From contig JBMOFW010000020.1 of NCBI GenBank assembly GCA_049318685.1, positions 1 through 22,666 of the forward strand: DNA of 22,666 nt, given 5' to 3'. The position numbers and the translations under genes are program-made. Of the stretch, positions 14,723-22,239 are shown one piece after another. The notes beneath the pieces are model-generated. The model was given only the letters and a program-made list of their open reading frames with translations, was not told the DNA's origin and made no database searches. Every line of letters begins with the position of its first letter. Within the stretch, counting starts at the first letter, position 1. Source of the stretch: JAIXWP01 sp049318685. GTDB lineage: Bacteria > Bacteroidota > Bacteroidia > Flavobacteriales_D > Sanyastnellaceae.

Positions 14723-15937
14723 TTATGGAATTAAGATCGAACTATCCCCATAACTTAAAAAGTTGAATTCATTCTGTAAGGCATAATCATAAACCTCTTT
14801 CCAATTTTCGCCAATCAACCCAGCAATGAGCAATATTAAGGTGCTTTTGGGAAGGTGAAAATTCGTTACTAATCCCGAAGCAAATTTGAACTCATATCCC
14901 GGTGCTATCATGACCGAGGTACTCCCTGTAAGTTCATTCTTATTCTCTTCCGTTAAAAAATCCAGTATGGTCTGTATAGCCTCTTGAGGAGAAATTGTTG
15001 CGCTTAATCCATAGGGTTCCCATTGCTTCAATGATATGGGTTGGCCGGTAACGAAAGCCCCATTTTTCAATTTTAGTCCAATCCAGTAAAGGCTTTCCAA
15101 AGTGCGCATAGAGGTAGTACCAACAGGAATGATTCGGCCAGAATGTGTCAATAATTGTTGCAGAAAAGCTCTTGAAACGGAGAAAAACTCGCCGTGCATT
15201 TCATGATCTGCCATCTCAGCAGTGCTCACCGGCTTAAACGTACCCGATCCCACATGAAGCGTTAACTTGTTGAGAACAACACCAGAAGTTTCCAATTCAT
15301 TCAAGATAGCCGATGTGAAATGAAGACCTGCAGTCGGTGCGGCCACTGATCCTTCGAATCTAGCAAAAACGGTTTGATATCGTTGATAATCATCTTCTTC
15401 TGCCTTTCTTTCGAAATAAGGAGGAAGAGGGAGTTCACCGCATGCTGAAATGATTTCACTGAACGAAACTTGATCGTTGTCCCAACTAAACCGTACAATC
15501 ATTTCACCCGATTCACGGTGCATTCTTTCCGCGAGCAAAACGACATTAAGGTCAGAAATCATAACCTTCTTCCGAAGAAATCCATCTTTCCATTTCTTTG
15601 CATTTCCAATGAGCACTTCCCAAGTTGTTTCTTGTTTGGCACTCATGGCTGAAGTATGATCCGCATTCTTGGGCTGTAAACAGAATATTTCTATTTCGGC
15701 ACCCGTCTCCTTGTAGAAGAGAAGTCGAGCTGGAATCACGCGTGTTTCATTAATAACAAGCATATCTCCTTTTCGAATTACGCCTGTTATATCAGGAAAT
15801 AAGCCTTCTTTTATTGCCTTCTTTTCAAATATTAATAAGCGTGCATGCTCCCTTTCCTTTCTTGGAAATTTGGCTATTCGCTGATCAGGTAAATCGTAAT
15901 TAAAATCGTCAATGCGTAATAATCGCGGGTCTTTCAT
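14723..15937 (-). CDS. queA: S-adenosylmethionine:tRNA ribosyltransferase-isomerase
   Basis: This 404-residue enzyme transfers and isomerises the ribosyl part of S-adenosylmethionine onto 7-aminomethyl-7-deazaguanine in tRNA, giving epoxyqueuosine at the wobble position of Asp, Asn, His and Tyr tRNAs. Visible family motifs are YDLPDQRIAKFP, GDMLVINETRVIPAR, GSVAAPTAGLHFT, HVGSGTFKPV, HEMHGEF, GTTSMRTLES, TNFHLPKSTL and, at the end, FLSYGDSS. It is longer than the E. coli enzyme (356). The extra sequence lies mainly between SMRTLESLYWIG and MIAPGYEFK, as in the long Bacteroidota form. The start is ATG with a -7-like box 4 bases upstream. The stop sits just after a terminator shared with the converging isomerase gene. 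Other queuosine genes are not in the window. Confidence 0.95.
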   Translation of the reverse strand: MKDPRLLRIDDFNYDLPDQRIAKFPRKEREHARLLIFEKKAIKEGLFPDITGVIRKGDMLVINETRVIPARLLFYKETGAEIEIFCLQPKNADHTSAMSAKQETTWEVLIGNAKKWKDGFLRKKVMISDLNVVLLAERMHRESGEMIVRFSWDNDQVSFSEIISACGELPLPPYFERKAEEDDYQRYQTVFARFEGSVAAPTAGLHFTSAILNELETSGVVLNKLTLHVGSGTFKPVSTAEMADHEMHGEFFSVSRAFLQQLLTHSGRIIPVGTTSMRTLESLYWIGLKLKNGAFVTGQPISLKQWEPYGLSATISPQEAIQTILDFLTEENKNELTGSTSVMIAPGYEFKFASGLVTNFHLPKSTLILLIAGLIGENWKEVYDYALQNEFNFLSYGDSSILIP

Positions 15938-15941
15938 AATG

Positions 15942-15969
15942 CGAAGCTAGTTGATATAAAAGGTACAAA
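15942..15969 (-). promoter_or_regulatory. Possible queA promoter overlapping the terminator T-run
   Basis: On the minus strand TTTG (15969-15966), the last bases of the upstream terminator's T-run, is followed after 16 bases by TAGCTTCG (15949-15942), a TAnnTTTG variant. Only 4 bases separate this box from the queA ATG (15937-15935). The spacer is rather short. Confidence 0.4.
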
Positions 15970-15997
15970 AAAATCGAAGCCGGACGTTTCCGGCTTC
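15966..15997 (-). terminator. Strong terminator between fecR and queA
   Basis: On the minus strand GAAGCCGGA and TCCGGCTTC form a perfect 9-bp stem (15997-15989 with 15984-15976) with loop AACG. GA and seven T residues follow (15973-15967). It ends transcripts of the sigma/receptor/fecR operon or of an RNA starting in the 190-base gap. Because queA starts only about 30 bases beyond it, it could also act as an attenuator for queA. Confidence 0.88.
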
Positions 15998-16169
15998 AAT
16001 TCTAAACCTTAACTAAAACTAACTATACTATCTGATGCATCTCTGAAGGATGCTTCATTGTGTTACTTACTTTTTATGTGCAAGAACAAGCCTTGCCTCA
16101 AGTATGTTCACGTTTTGACAACGTTTAATTCGCATTTTATTTCACAAATTTATTCGAGCAGGTGTCAAA
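15998..16169 (-). ncRNA. Candidate small RNA, 3'-UTR RNA or queA leader
   Basis: The gap between fecR and queA has no gene of normal size. On the minus strand a perfect -7 box TAAATTTG (16152-16145) lies 13 bases after TTTG (16169-16166), a spacing too short for a standard promoter. Small inverted repeats follow: ACGTT/AACGT (16110-16124), GCAAG/CTTGC (16080-16096) and GCATC/GATGC (16037-16053). The last competes with TGAAG/CTTCA (16044-16057). Then comes an unpaired run GTTAGTTTTAGTTAAGG and the strong terminator. Two mini-ORFs are present, 22 codons (16135-16067) and 11 codons (16058-16023), 8 bases apart. It matches no RNA family I recognise, and the three 5-bp stems alone could arise by chance. 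Confidence 0.35.
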
Positions 16170-16186
16170 AAATTTGCTAAAAAAAC

Positions 16187-17008
16187 CTATTCTTTGGTTT
16201 CTTTTATCGTCACGTTTAGATTGCTATCAATCGAATAATCCAATCCAAATGGAGCGCACACGAGGGTTAGTGCTTCATCTAAATTTAGATTCCCAAACTG
16301 TCCGGTATACAATTTTCCTTTCAGATCAGGGCGATTTATATTCACATTAAACTGACGTTCGATTTCATTCAATACTTCATCGAGGGGTTGCTCTTCAAAA
16401 ACGAAGAGACCATCCATCCATGCTTTTGCGCTGTGAGCTGATGCGGCACTAACCAAATGACCAGCCTTCACAAAAGCTTGTTGTCCTGGGGTTAGAATGA
16501 CATCTTCATTATTCGCGGTCACCAATACTCGACCGGTTTCACACATCACGTGTAGTCCATTTTCTCTTGCTTTCACATCGAAAGAAGTTCCAAGTACAAG
16601 GACTTCTCCGTATTTTGTAAACACTTTGAATCGACTTCCTTTACCAACTCGAAAAAAAGCCTCCCCTTCCAATTGCAAGACACGTTCATTTGACCAATCT
16701 CCATCAATTGTCAATTTTGAATCGGCATTTAATGTTGCCACCGAACCATCCGGTAAGGAGATCTCTTCAATTTCTTTATTCCCTGTTTCGTAAGCCAAAG
16801 CAGGCTTGTCTGAAAGCACATACAACACAGAAACGATCAAGACAGCAATCGCGGCAGCAGCACTCATCCATTTCCAAGGACTGATGTTATACTCTTTTGT
16901 CTGAGCAGGTAATTGACTAATTCTCACTTGCAAATCAGACCAAGCTTGCTCCTCCGTTTTGTTAAACGGTATCTCATGTTCCCCCCAAAAGCTCGATTTC
17001 TTCTCCAT
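16187..17008 (-). CDS. FecR-type anti-sigma factor
   Basis: This 273-residue inner-membrane anti-sigma regulator has a short cytoplasmic N-terminus (about 1-46) that would bind the sigma factor. One membrane helix follows (WMSAAAAIAVLIVSVLYVL, about 47-65), then a periplasmic FecR domain (about 80-178; SLPDGSVATLNADSKL, GEAFFRV, VLGTSFDV) and a C-terminal DUF4974/STN-like domain (about 200-270; FEEQPLDEVLNEIERQFNV). The family senses ligand-loaded TonB-dependent receptor and releases or activates its ECF sigma factor. The cytoplasmic part is rather short (the family is often 300-390 residues overall). It is the last gene of its operon, after the receptor and a lipoprotein, with 75 bases before it; the usual place is directly after the sigma gene. 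Confidence 0.92.
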   Translation of the reverse strand: MEKKSSFWGEHEIPFNKTEEQAWSDLQVRISQLPAQTKEYNISPWKWMSAAAAIAVLIVSVLYVLSDKPALAYETGNKEIEEISLPDGSVATLNADSKLTIDGDWSNERVLQLEGEAFFRVGKGSRFKVFTKYGEVLVLGTSFDVKARENGLHVMCETGRVLVTANNEDVILTPGQQAFVKAGHLVSAASAHSAKAWMDGLFVFEEQPLDEVLNEIERQFNVNINRPDLKGKLYTGQFGNLNLDEALTLVCAPFGLDYSIDSNLNVTIKETKE

Positions 17009-17083
17009 TTCGATCCAATCGTTTGTGTCAGTGTGTCGTCTATTACATCGATGAAAAGGACTACCCTACCGACTAATTTCAAA

Positions 17084-17821
17084 TTATTGCACATTTAACA
17101 AAACTTCAAAAGCCCTTGTTGCCCCCCAAAACCCTATAGCCCCTGATACATTGTCTTGCCCTGTTTGGATGATATCCAAGCCACTTCGTGTTCGATAAAA
17201 AAACACCTCTGCGAATTCCTTTTCAACAGCGTATACTGTAAGCCGATGCGCACCGTAGTAGCGAAAATCAATATCATAAAGTAAGGCATTGTGTTCTTCA
17301 ATTGGTCCATTATACAGTTGTGTAAACAAACCACTTTCAGTATCAAAGGGAATCAATACAGGTGATTCTTCCAAATTTGTGAGCGTCAATACATAACTGT
17401 AATTATCCCCCAAATTGGTCCAAGCAATATCAAAAACCTCTTGACCCGGGCTATCTACATCAATGACAATATTCGAATTTCCCATATCGGTAACGTTGAT
17501 CGCCGGAGGGGCACCAGCTGCCGCGACCACCTGTCCATTCCATTTCAGCCAAACAGAATCTCCGCTACTGAGGACATTGTCCTGATTTACATAGACCATG
17601 TTATCCAATACCAAGGGGATTTCATTTTCTCCTACCACATACAATTCGTCACTCGATATCGTCTCAAAAATCCCTTCACTCGAAAAGAAGCCCAATTGCA
17701 CATTGGCTGAGTCGTTGTCCAATCGATAAAATCCATTGAGAATGATTCGCCTATTCTCGGTTTCGTCGGACTGACAAGACCAAATCAAGCAAAATACAAT
17801 ATACACGAGTGCATTTTTCAT
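17084..17821 (-). CDS. Small lipoprotein between TonB receptor and fecR (possibly DUF4249-like)
   Basis: This 245-residue predicted lipoprotein has an N-terminal signal and a lipobox ending IWSC with Cys16. The rest is almost all beta-strand with no cysteine pattern or catalytic motif. Examples are GDSVWLKWNGQVVAAAGAPP in the middle and DNVSGAIGFWGATRAFEVLL at the end. Its place directly after a TonB-dependent receptor, with an ATGA overlap, is where Bacteroidota often encode a DUF4249 or SusE/SusF-type surface lipoprotein that helps the receptor. The C-terminal G-A-I-G-F-W-G-A stretch is reminiscent of DUF4249, but the protein is shorter than most of that family (270-400), so this assignment is tentative. 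It may bind the receptor's ligand at the cell surface. Confidence 0.7.
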   Translation of the reverse strand: MKNALVYIVFCLIWSCQSDETENRRIILNGFYRLDNDSANVQLGFFSSEGIFETISSDELYVVGENEIPLVLDNMVYVNQDNVLSSGDSVWLKWNGQVVAAAGAPPAINVTDMGNSNIVIDVDSPGQEVFDIAWTNLGDNYSYVLTLTNLEESPVLIPFDTESGLFTQLYNGPIEEHNALLYDIDFRYYGAHRLTVYAVEKEFAEVFFYRTRSGLDIIQTGQDNVSGAIGFWGATRAFEVLLNVQ

Positions 17822-20460
17822 CGGATAGTCATGGTGATTTGAATAGATGGTATGCGCCCTAGCATTAAGACATTCCGTTTTTCGACTTTATAATTTCCTT
17901 CACTCGAAGGAAAAGAAAGATACTGCACATCACGAATATTCTGTTGATTGTAGATGTTATAACATCCAGCCCTAAATTCCCATCCAACTTGTCTTCTAGA
18001 CCAAATATACCCTATACTGAGATCCAATCGGTGATATGGATCTAATCGCTGCTCATTGATTTGACTATACACCGGAAGTTGAGTTAGCCCTGAACCGGGA
18101 ACTACCGCTTCATAAAAACCATAGAATTGCGTATACGGACATCCACTGCCATAGACCCAGATAGCAGAGGCTTCCCAATTATTCAACTTCAATTCATAGT
18201 AAACCTTTACCTCATGCAATTGATCATACGCAGGTGGTACAGCTTCTTCTTGATCCAAATCTGGATAAGTGATGCGTGCTTTAGACAGCGTATAGCTTAC
18301 TGATACATGATGTGCATTCCATTCTTTTGCAACCAAAAGATCCAATCCTTTTGCAAAACCTCTACCTACTAAATATGGCGCAGCGATATCTGCAAATGAA
18401 GACCACTGTGTTCGGTCAATGGCTTGATCGATCAATTCTTTGTAATAAATCTCCATATCCATTGTCCATCCCTTATTATGATATAAAGCACCTAAGGATC
18501 CTTGAATAGCCTTCATCACAGGCAGTTCATTTCCATCTGAAATCATCCATATATCCGGAAGATTTTGAAATAGGCGCTGCTCCAATGTGCGGTGCACAAA
18601 TTGATAGGTTAGACTGGAAGCCCCTTTCACTTTCCATGTATTCGACACAGCATAACTGTAATTCAATCTCCATTCTGGATACCATTTCCCTGTAGGTTCA
18701 AAATAATTGAACCTTCCGCCGACATTCAGTTGATGCGCTTTTATTCTCCATTCGCGCTGCGCGAATATGGAGAACAAGGATGCTCTTTCATCCTCTGAAC
18801 CTTCATTTCCAAGGTCATTGAGAATGCGGGTAATGCGCAAATTCTTCCATTGCGCACCGAATGTGTATTCGCCATTGTGTTGTTTCCAGTGCCAATCATT
18901 TTGAATGCTCAAATCCGTCAATACGTTTTGATCACTGCGAAATATTCGAGTAATCTCTCCATCCCGAAAATCCAATAAGGTATCCACTGCAAACAATTCA
19001 CTCGAAAACCTACTCGCGCCAATGGTCACTTGTGTATTTACTTCTGAGTTAATCATTCGTTCGAGTCCTGCTACCACTCCGCGGTTCCCCCAACTGGAAA
19101 TATCTGAAAATTGGTATTGAAAATTATTCGACTGATCTTTGGTTTGATAATTAATTGCTAGATCATCATTGCTGGAATAAAGACTAATATAAAAAAGCGA
19201 ACGATCATTCGGTCGCCAAGTCGTTTTAGCAATGACATCGTTGAATGCATAATCGGCTTGCTTGTAAGCATCCGCAGCATCATTTCCTATTCCCCCGGCG
19301 TAAATAGTTCCGAAAAGCGATTTATATGCGGGTGTTTGAATGATATCTGTAATAGAGCGTCGAGCAGCGATCATCATCGATGCCCGCTGTTTGTTGCCCA
19401 GAGGCGATTCTAGCATTACTCCCCAATGCAACGGGCCCATGTCAAGTCTCATTGCGGGTGCATATCGGCTTCCCTCTTTGGCGGTAATTTCAACAGATCC
19501 TCCCACTCTTGAGGCTATGGAAGCGGGTCCTGGTGATTTATGAATGCGCATATTTTTTACGGCCACAGGATTAATGGCACTCAGCAAACCAAAGAAGTGA
19601 TCCATATGATACACCGTGAAGCCATCAATGGTCAACAAATTCTGATCGCCAGCGCTACCGCGAATGATAAGTCCATTGCTAGTTTCGTTGGTCGCATTTA
19701 TTCCGGGAAGCAACTGAGCAGCGCGCATAATATCTGGTTGACCCGGTCCATTGATATTTGAAATATCCAATGGATTCAGGGTCTGTAATCCTATTTCTTC
19801 ACCGGTTTCAAACAAATCCAATGCTTTTGATTCAACAACCGCTGTTGGTAAAAACGACCGCCGCGGCATGAGAGACACGACAGGCTTTTTTTGCCTCAGC
19901 ATTTCTTTTACCGAAACTCTTTTTTCTTCGTAGCCCACATAGGAAAACGTAAAAATCAACGAATCGGAAGTCAAATCTTTGAGTAAAAACTGACCGCGTA
20001 TATCACCTTGTGTATTCACTTCTCCAGAAGCTAATCGCACATTGGCGAATGGCAAGGGCTCACCTGTTTCTTGATCTTCGACCGTTCCTGACACTTGATA
20101 GAATCGAACAACGGGTAAAATTTCCTCTTTTGGAGTTTCCTTAGGCGTGAGTGGAATAATGACAATTACTTTTCCTACTGTACGATAACCTAATGAAAAT
20201 GGAGTGAGCACCGCATCTAATATGGCATTCAAATTCGCATCAACTATTTCCTCTGTCACTTTTAGTTCGCGAATAGAACTTGCATCATAGGCAAATTTGA
20301 CATCAAAATCTGACTTCAACTTATTTAAGACCTCACTCAGCGGTGAATCTTGAAAAGAATAGCTAAAAATAGAATCATTTGAGTTTTGTGCACCAACGCT
20401 TAATTGCATTAACAAGAATGCGAAAATGAAAATCAGAAAGATGCCAATTTGACTCTTCAC
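17818..20460 (-). CDS. TonB-dependent receptor with STN signalling domain
   Basis: This 880-residue outer-membrane receptor has a signal peptide (to about 24) and an STN domain (about 31-104; FSYSFQDSPLSEVLNKLKSD), which passes the signal to FecR. A carboxypeptidase-regulatory-like beta-sandwich follows (about 121-198; VSGTVEDQETGEPLPFANV). Then come a plug (about 225-328; PDIMRAAQLLPGI, GLIIRGSAGDQNLLTIDG, SRVGGSVEI) and a 22-strand barrel ending IQITMTIR. It imports a ligand through the outer membrane with TonB energy and reports occupancy. At 880 residues it is shorter than SusC (about 1000) and no SusD partner is present, so a siderophore, cofactor or peptide ligand is as likely as a glycan. 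GTG start; GTGA overlap with the sigma gene and ATGA overlap with the lipoprotein gene. Confidence 0.94.
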   Translation of the reverse strand: MKSQIGIFLIFIFAFLLMQLSVGAQNSNDSIFSYSFQDSPLSEVLNKLKSDFDVKFAYDASSIRELKVTEEIVDANLNAILDAVLTPFSLGYRTVGKVIVIIPLTPKETPKEEILPVVRFYQVSGTVEDQETGEPLPFANVRLASGEVNTQGDIRGQFLLKDLTSDSLIFTFSYVGYEEKRVSVKEMLRQKKPVVSLMPRRSFLPTAVVESKALDLFETGEEIGLQTLNPLDISNINGPGQPDIMRAAQLLPGINATNETSNGLIIRGSAGDQNLLTIDGFTVYHMDHFFGLLSAINPVAVKNMRIHKSPGPASIASRVGGSVEITAKEGSRYAPAMRLDMGPLHWGVMLESPLGNKQRASMMIAARRSITDIIQTPAYKSLFGTIYAGGIGNDAADAYKQADYAFNDVIAKTTWRPNDRSLFYISLYSSNDDLAINYQTKDQSNNFQYQFSDISSWGNRGVVAGLERMINSEVNTQVTIGASRFSSELFAVDTLLDFRDGEITRIFRSDQNVLTDLSIQNDWHWKQHNGEYTFGAQWKNLRITRILNDLGNEGSEDERASLFSIFAQREWRIKAHQLNVGGRFNYFEPTGKWYPEWRLNYSYAVSNTWKVKGASSLTYQFVHRTLEQRLFQNLPDIWMISDGNELPVMKAIQGSLGALYHNKGWTMDMEIYYKELIDQAIDRTQWSSFADIAAPYLVGRGFAKGLDLLVAKEWNAHHVSVSYTLSKARITYPDLDQEEAVPPAYDQLHEVKVYYELKLNNWEASAIWVYGSGCPYTQFYGFYEAVVPGSGLTQLPVYSQINEQRLDPYHRLDLSIGYIWSRRQVGWEFRAGCYNIYNQQNIRDVQYLSFPSSEGNYKVEKRNVLMLGRIPSIQITMTIR

Positions 20461-20993
20461 AATTCGGTGCCTAGCTTTTCTCGCAAGATACTCAAAACTT
20501 TACTCATTCGCTTTTCGACCGCCTTCACAGACAAACCCAATCGCTCAGCAATCTCTGCGTAGGTAAGATCTTCAAGTCGATTCATAAAGAACACCTCGCG
20601 CCCTCCTTTTGGTAAAAGAGCAATCACATTTGCTAGTTTTTGCTCATAATCCTGCATTTCCATCAATTTTTCAGGAGTGTCGCCATCCCGATCCCTTCCC
20701 GGAATTTTCCGAAATTTATAGAGTAATTGATTTCGCTTCAGTTGATTGATAGTGGTGTTTTGGGCGATGGTATACAGATACGCTTTTACTGTACGTTTAT
20801 CAATTTTGTGCTTGTTTTCCCAGAGTTTTACAAAAACATCTTGGGTCAAATCCTCTGCCATGTCGACATCACCGCAGCGATAGTAAATAAAACTGCGAAT
20901 TGGCTTGTAGAATTGTTTGAAGAGCGCATGATATTCCGAATCCGAAATTTCTTCGAGTTGCTTATTATTCGGTTTGAGAATTTGAAATATCAC
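20457..20993 (-). CDS. ECF sigma factor, FecI/RpoE type
   Basis: This 178-residue extracytoplasmic-function sigma factor has region 2 at about 20-90 (DMAEDLTQDVFVKLWENK binds the core enzyme and the -10 DNA). Region 4 lies at about 118-172, where LTYAEIAERLGLSVKAVEKR is the helix-turn-helix that reads the -35. The length is typical. It should direct RNA polymerase to the receptor operon and perhaps to a few distant genes when freed or activated by FecR. The start is GTG 20993: the frame is closed upstream by TAA and there is no ATG before region 2. Its stop overlaps the receptor's GTG start. Upstream (20994-21130, shared with a divergent hydrolase gene) I see no convincing housekeeping promoter; an own-sigma promoter is possible but cannot be seen. 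Confidence 0.95.
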   Translation of the reverse strand: MIFQILKPNNKQLEEISDSEYHALFKQFYKPIRSFIYYRCGDVDMAEDLTQDVFVKLWENKHKIDKRTVKAYLYTIAQNTTINQLKRNQLLYKFRKIPGRDRDGDTPEKLMEMQDYEQKLANVIALLPKGGREVFFMNRLEDLTYAEIAERLGLSVKAVEKRMSKVLSILREKLGTEL

Positions 20994-21130
20994 AGTCTTT
21001 TTTCGGGCTAACGCTAATTACTGGCACAAGGTTGTCTCTAGTTCTAAAACAGGATAAAATTAGTGAATCCTTCCAATCTCACTGAATGAATCACTAGATT
21101 AGCCCATTATTGCTTACCAATATACTGATT

Positions 21131-22189
21131 ATGAAAGGCCTAATTTTTGCTTTACTGATATTCACATCGACCTATATACTTAAAGCACAAGCCGATGTAC
21201 CCTATATCGAAGAAGAAATTAGTGTGTATTCGACGATGGAGGTTACCTTATCTGGAACGCTCACCCTACCTCCAGGGACAGGACCATTTCCATGCGCTAT
21301 TCTGATTACAGGAAGTGGACCGCAAGACCGCAATGAAGAGCTATTTGGACATAAGCCATTTGAGGCCATTGCACACGGACTAGCCGCAGAAGGCATTGCT
21401 ACTATTCGGATGGACGACCGTGGTGTTGGAAAAAGTACAGGTGACTTTTCGAAGGCAACCAGCCTCGATTTTGCTAATGATATTCAACGTGTGTTCAAAT
21501 ATGCTTCGCAAGACAAACGCTTACTGCCCAATAAGATCGGTTTGATTGGTCACAGTGAAGGCGGTATGATTGCGCCTATTGTCGCTTCTCGAAACCCGAA
21601 TATTGCTTTCGTCATTTCTCTAGCTGGAACGGGAGTTCCGGGCCGCGAAGTGTTGCGTCAACAGAACTATGACATCTATATAGCCAGTGGAGGCACCAAA
21701 GAACAAGCCCAAGGAGCAAGCAACAACATTGTTCGTTTTCTTGATATTGTCAAAAACAATACAGATAGTACAACATGTGCCGACAAGCTGACCATTGCGT
21801 TGGATAGCGCCTTGGCCGATCAAAAAGGTCTTATTCCGGATTGGAATGAATTCTTAAAGTACCAAATTGGTTTTCTCACATCACCATGGATGCGTTTTTT
21901 CGCCGAACACGATCCCGCCGAAGATTGGAAATTGGTGAAATGTCCTGTACTAGCCCTCAATGGTGAGAAAGATATTCAGGTGAATCCCAACCAAAACTTG
22001 CCCGCCATCTCGGCCGCTTTGGATGCAGGTAAAAACTATAATTATGAAATGACGATCATGAACGGGATGAATCACCTTTTTCAACGTTGCGTATTGTGCA
22101 CAGTCGATGAATATGCCCATCTCCCAGAGAGTATCTCCCCTGATGTGATTTTAGAAATGGGAAATTGGGTGAATAAAAAAGTCCGATAA
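21131..22189 (+). CDS. Secreted alpha/beta hydrolase (S9/S33-like esterase or peptidase family)
   Basis: This 352-residue exported serine hydrolase has a signal peptide MKGLIFALLIFTSTYILKAQ. The oxyanion-hole region is ITGSGPQDRNE (59-69) and DDRGVGKS (95-102) follows. The nucleophile elbow is GHSEGG (140-145, Ser142). The acid is in NGEKDIQVNP (Asp281) and the base in NGMNHLF (His315), so the triad is complete. Such proteins are periplasmic esterases or dipeptidyl-type hydrolases of unknown natural substrate; 'X-Pro dipeptidyl-peptidase-like' labels in databases are weakly founded. A CVLC pair (320-323) follows the catalytic His, where relatives usually have no cysteines. The start is ATG 21131; TTG 21110 is in frame but would put seven needless residues before a good signal peptide. 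It is divergent from the sigma gene. Confidence 0.85.
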   Translation: MKGLIFALLIFTSTYILKAQADVPYIEEEISVYSTMEVTLSGTLTLPPGTGPFPCAILITGSGPQDRNEELFGHKPFEAIAHGLAAEGIATIRMDDRGVGKSTGDFSKATSLDFANDIQRVFKYASQDKRLLPNKIGLIGHSEGGMIAPIVASRNPNIAFVISLAGTGVPGREVLRQQNYDIYIASGGTKEQAQGASNNIVRFLDIVKNNTDSTTCADKLTIALDSALADQKGLIPDWNEFLKYQIGFLTSPWMRFFAEHDPAEDWKLVKCPVLALNGEKDIQVNPNQNLPAISAALDAGKNYNYEMTIMNGMNHLFQRCVLCTVDEYAHLPESISPDVILEMGNWVNKKVR

Positions 22190-22193
22190 GTTA

Positions 22194-22201
22194 TACATTT
22201 G
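22194..22201 (+). promoter_or_regulatory. -7 box of the threonine dehydrogenase gene
   Basis: TACATTTG is a perfect TAnnTTTG match, 5 bases after the hydrolase stop. The best -33 candidate, TTGG (22165-22168), is 25 bases upstream, slightly far. The transcript would have a leader of about 30 bases before the ATG at 22240. Confidence 0.45.
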
Positions 22202-22239
22202 GGGCGCTTTTTCAATGATTAAAAAGCCTCTATATAACC

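Noticed and set aside
16023..16135. Two mini-ORFs (22 and 11 codons) as real genes or a classical attenuator leader peptide
   Set aside because: They are too short to judge and show no run of one amino acid. The two His codons in the 11-codon frame (queuosine affects His, Asn, Asp and Tyr codons) are suggestive but not evidence. They are kept only as part of the intergenic finding.
15998..16186. PreQ1 riboswitch upstream of queA
   Set aside because: The preQ1-I consensus (short stem, C-rich loop and A-rich tail pairing into it) is not present; the A-rich run near 16071-16075 has no matching stem.
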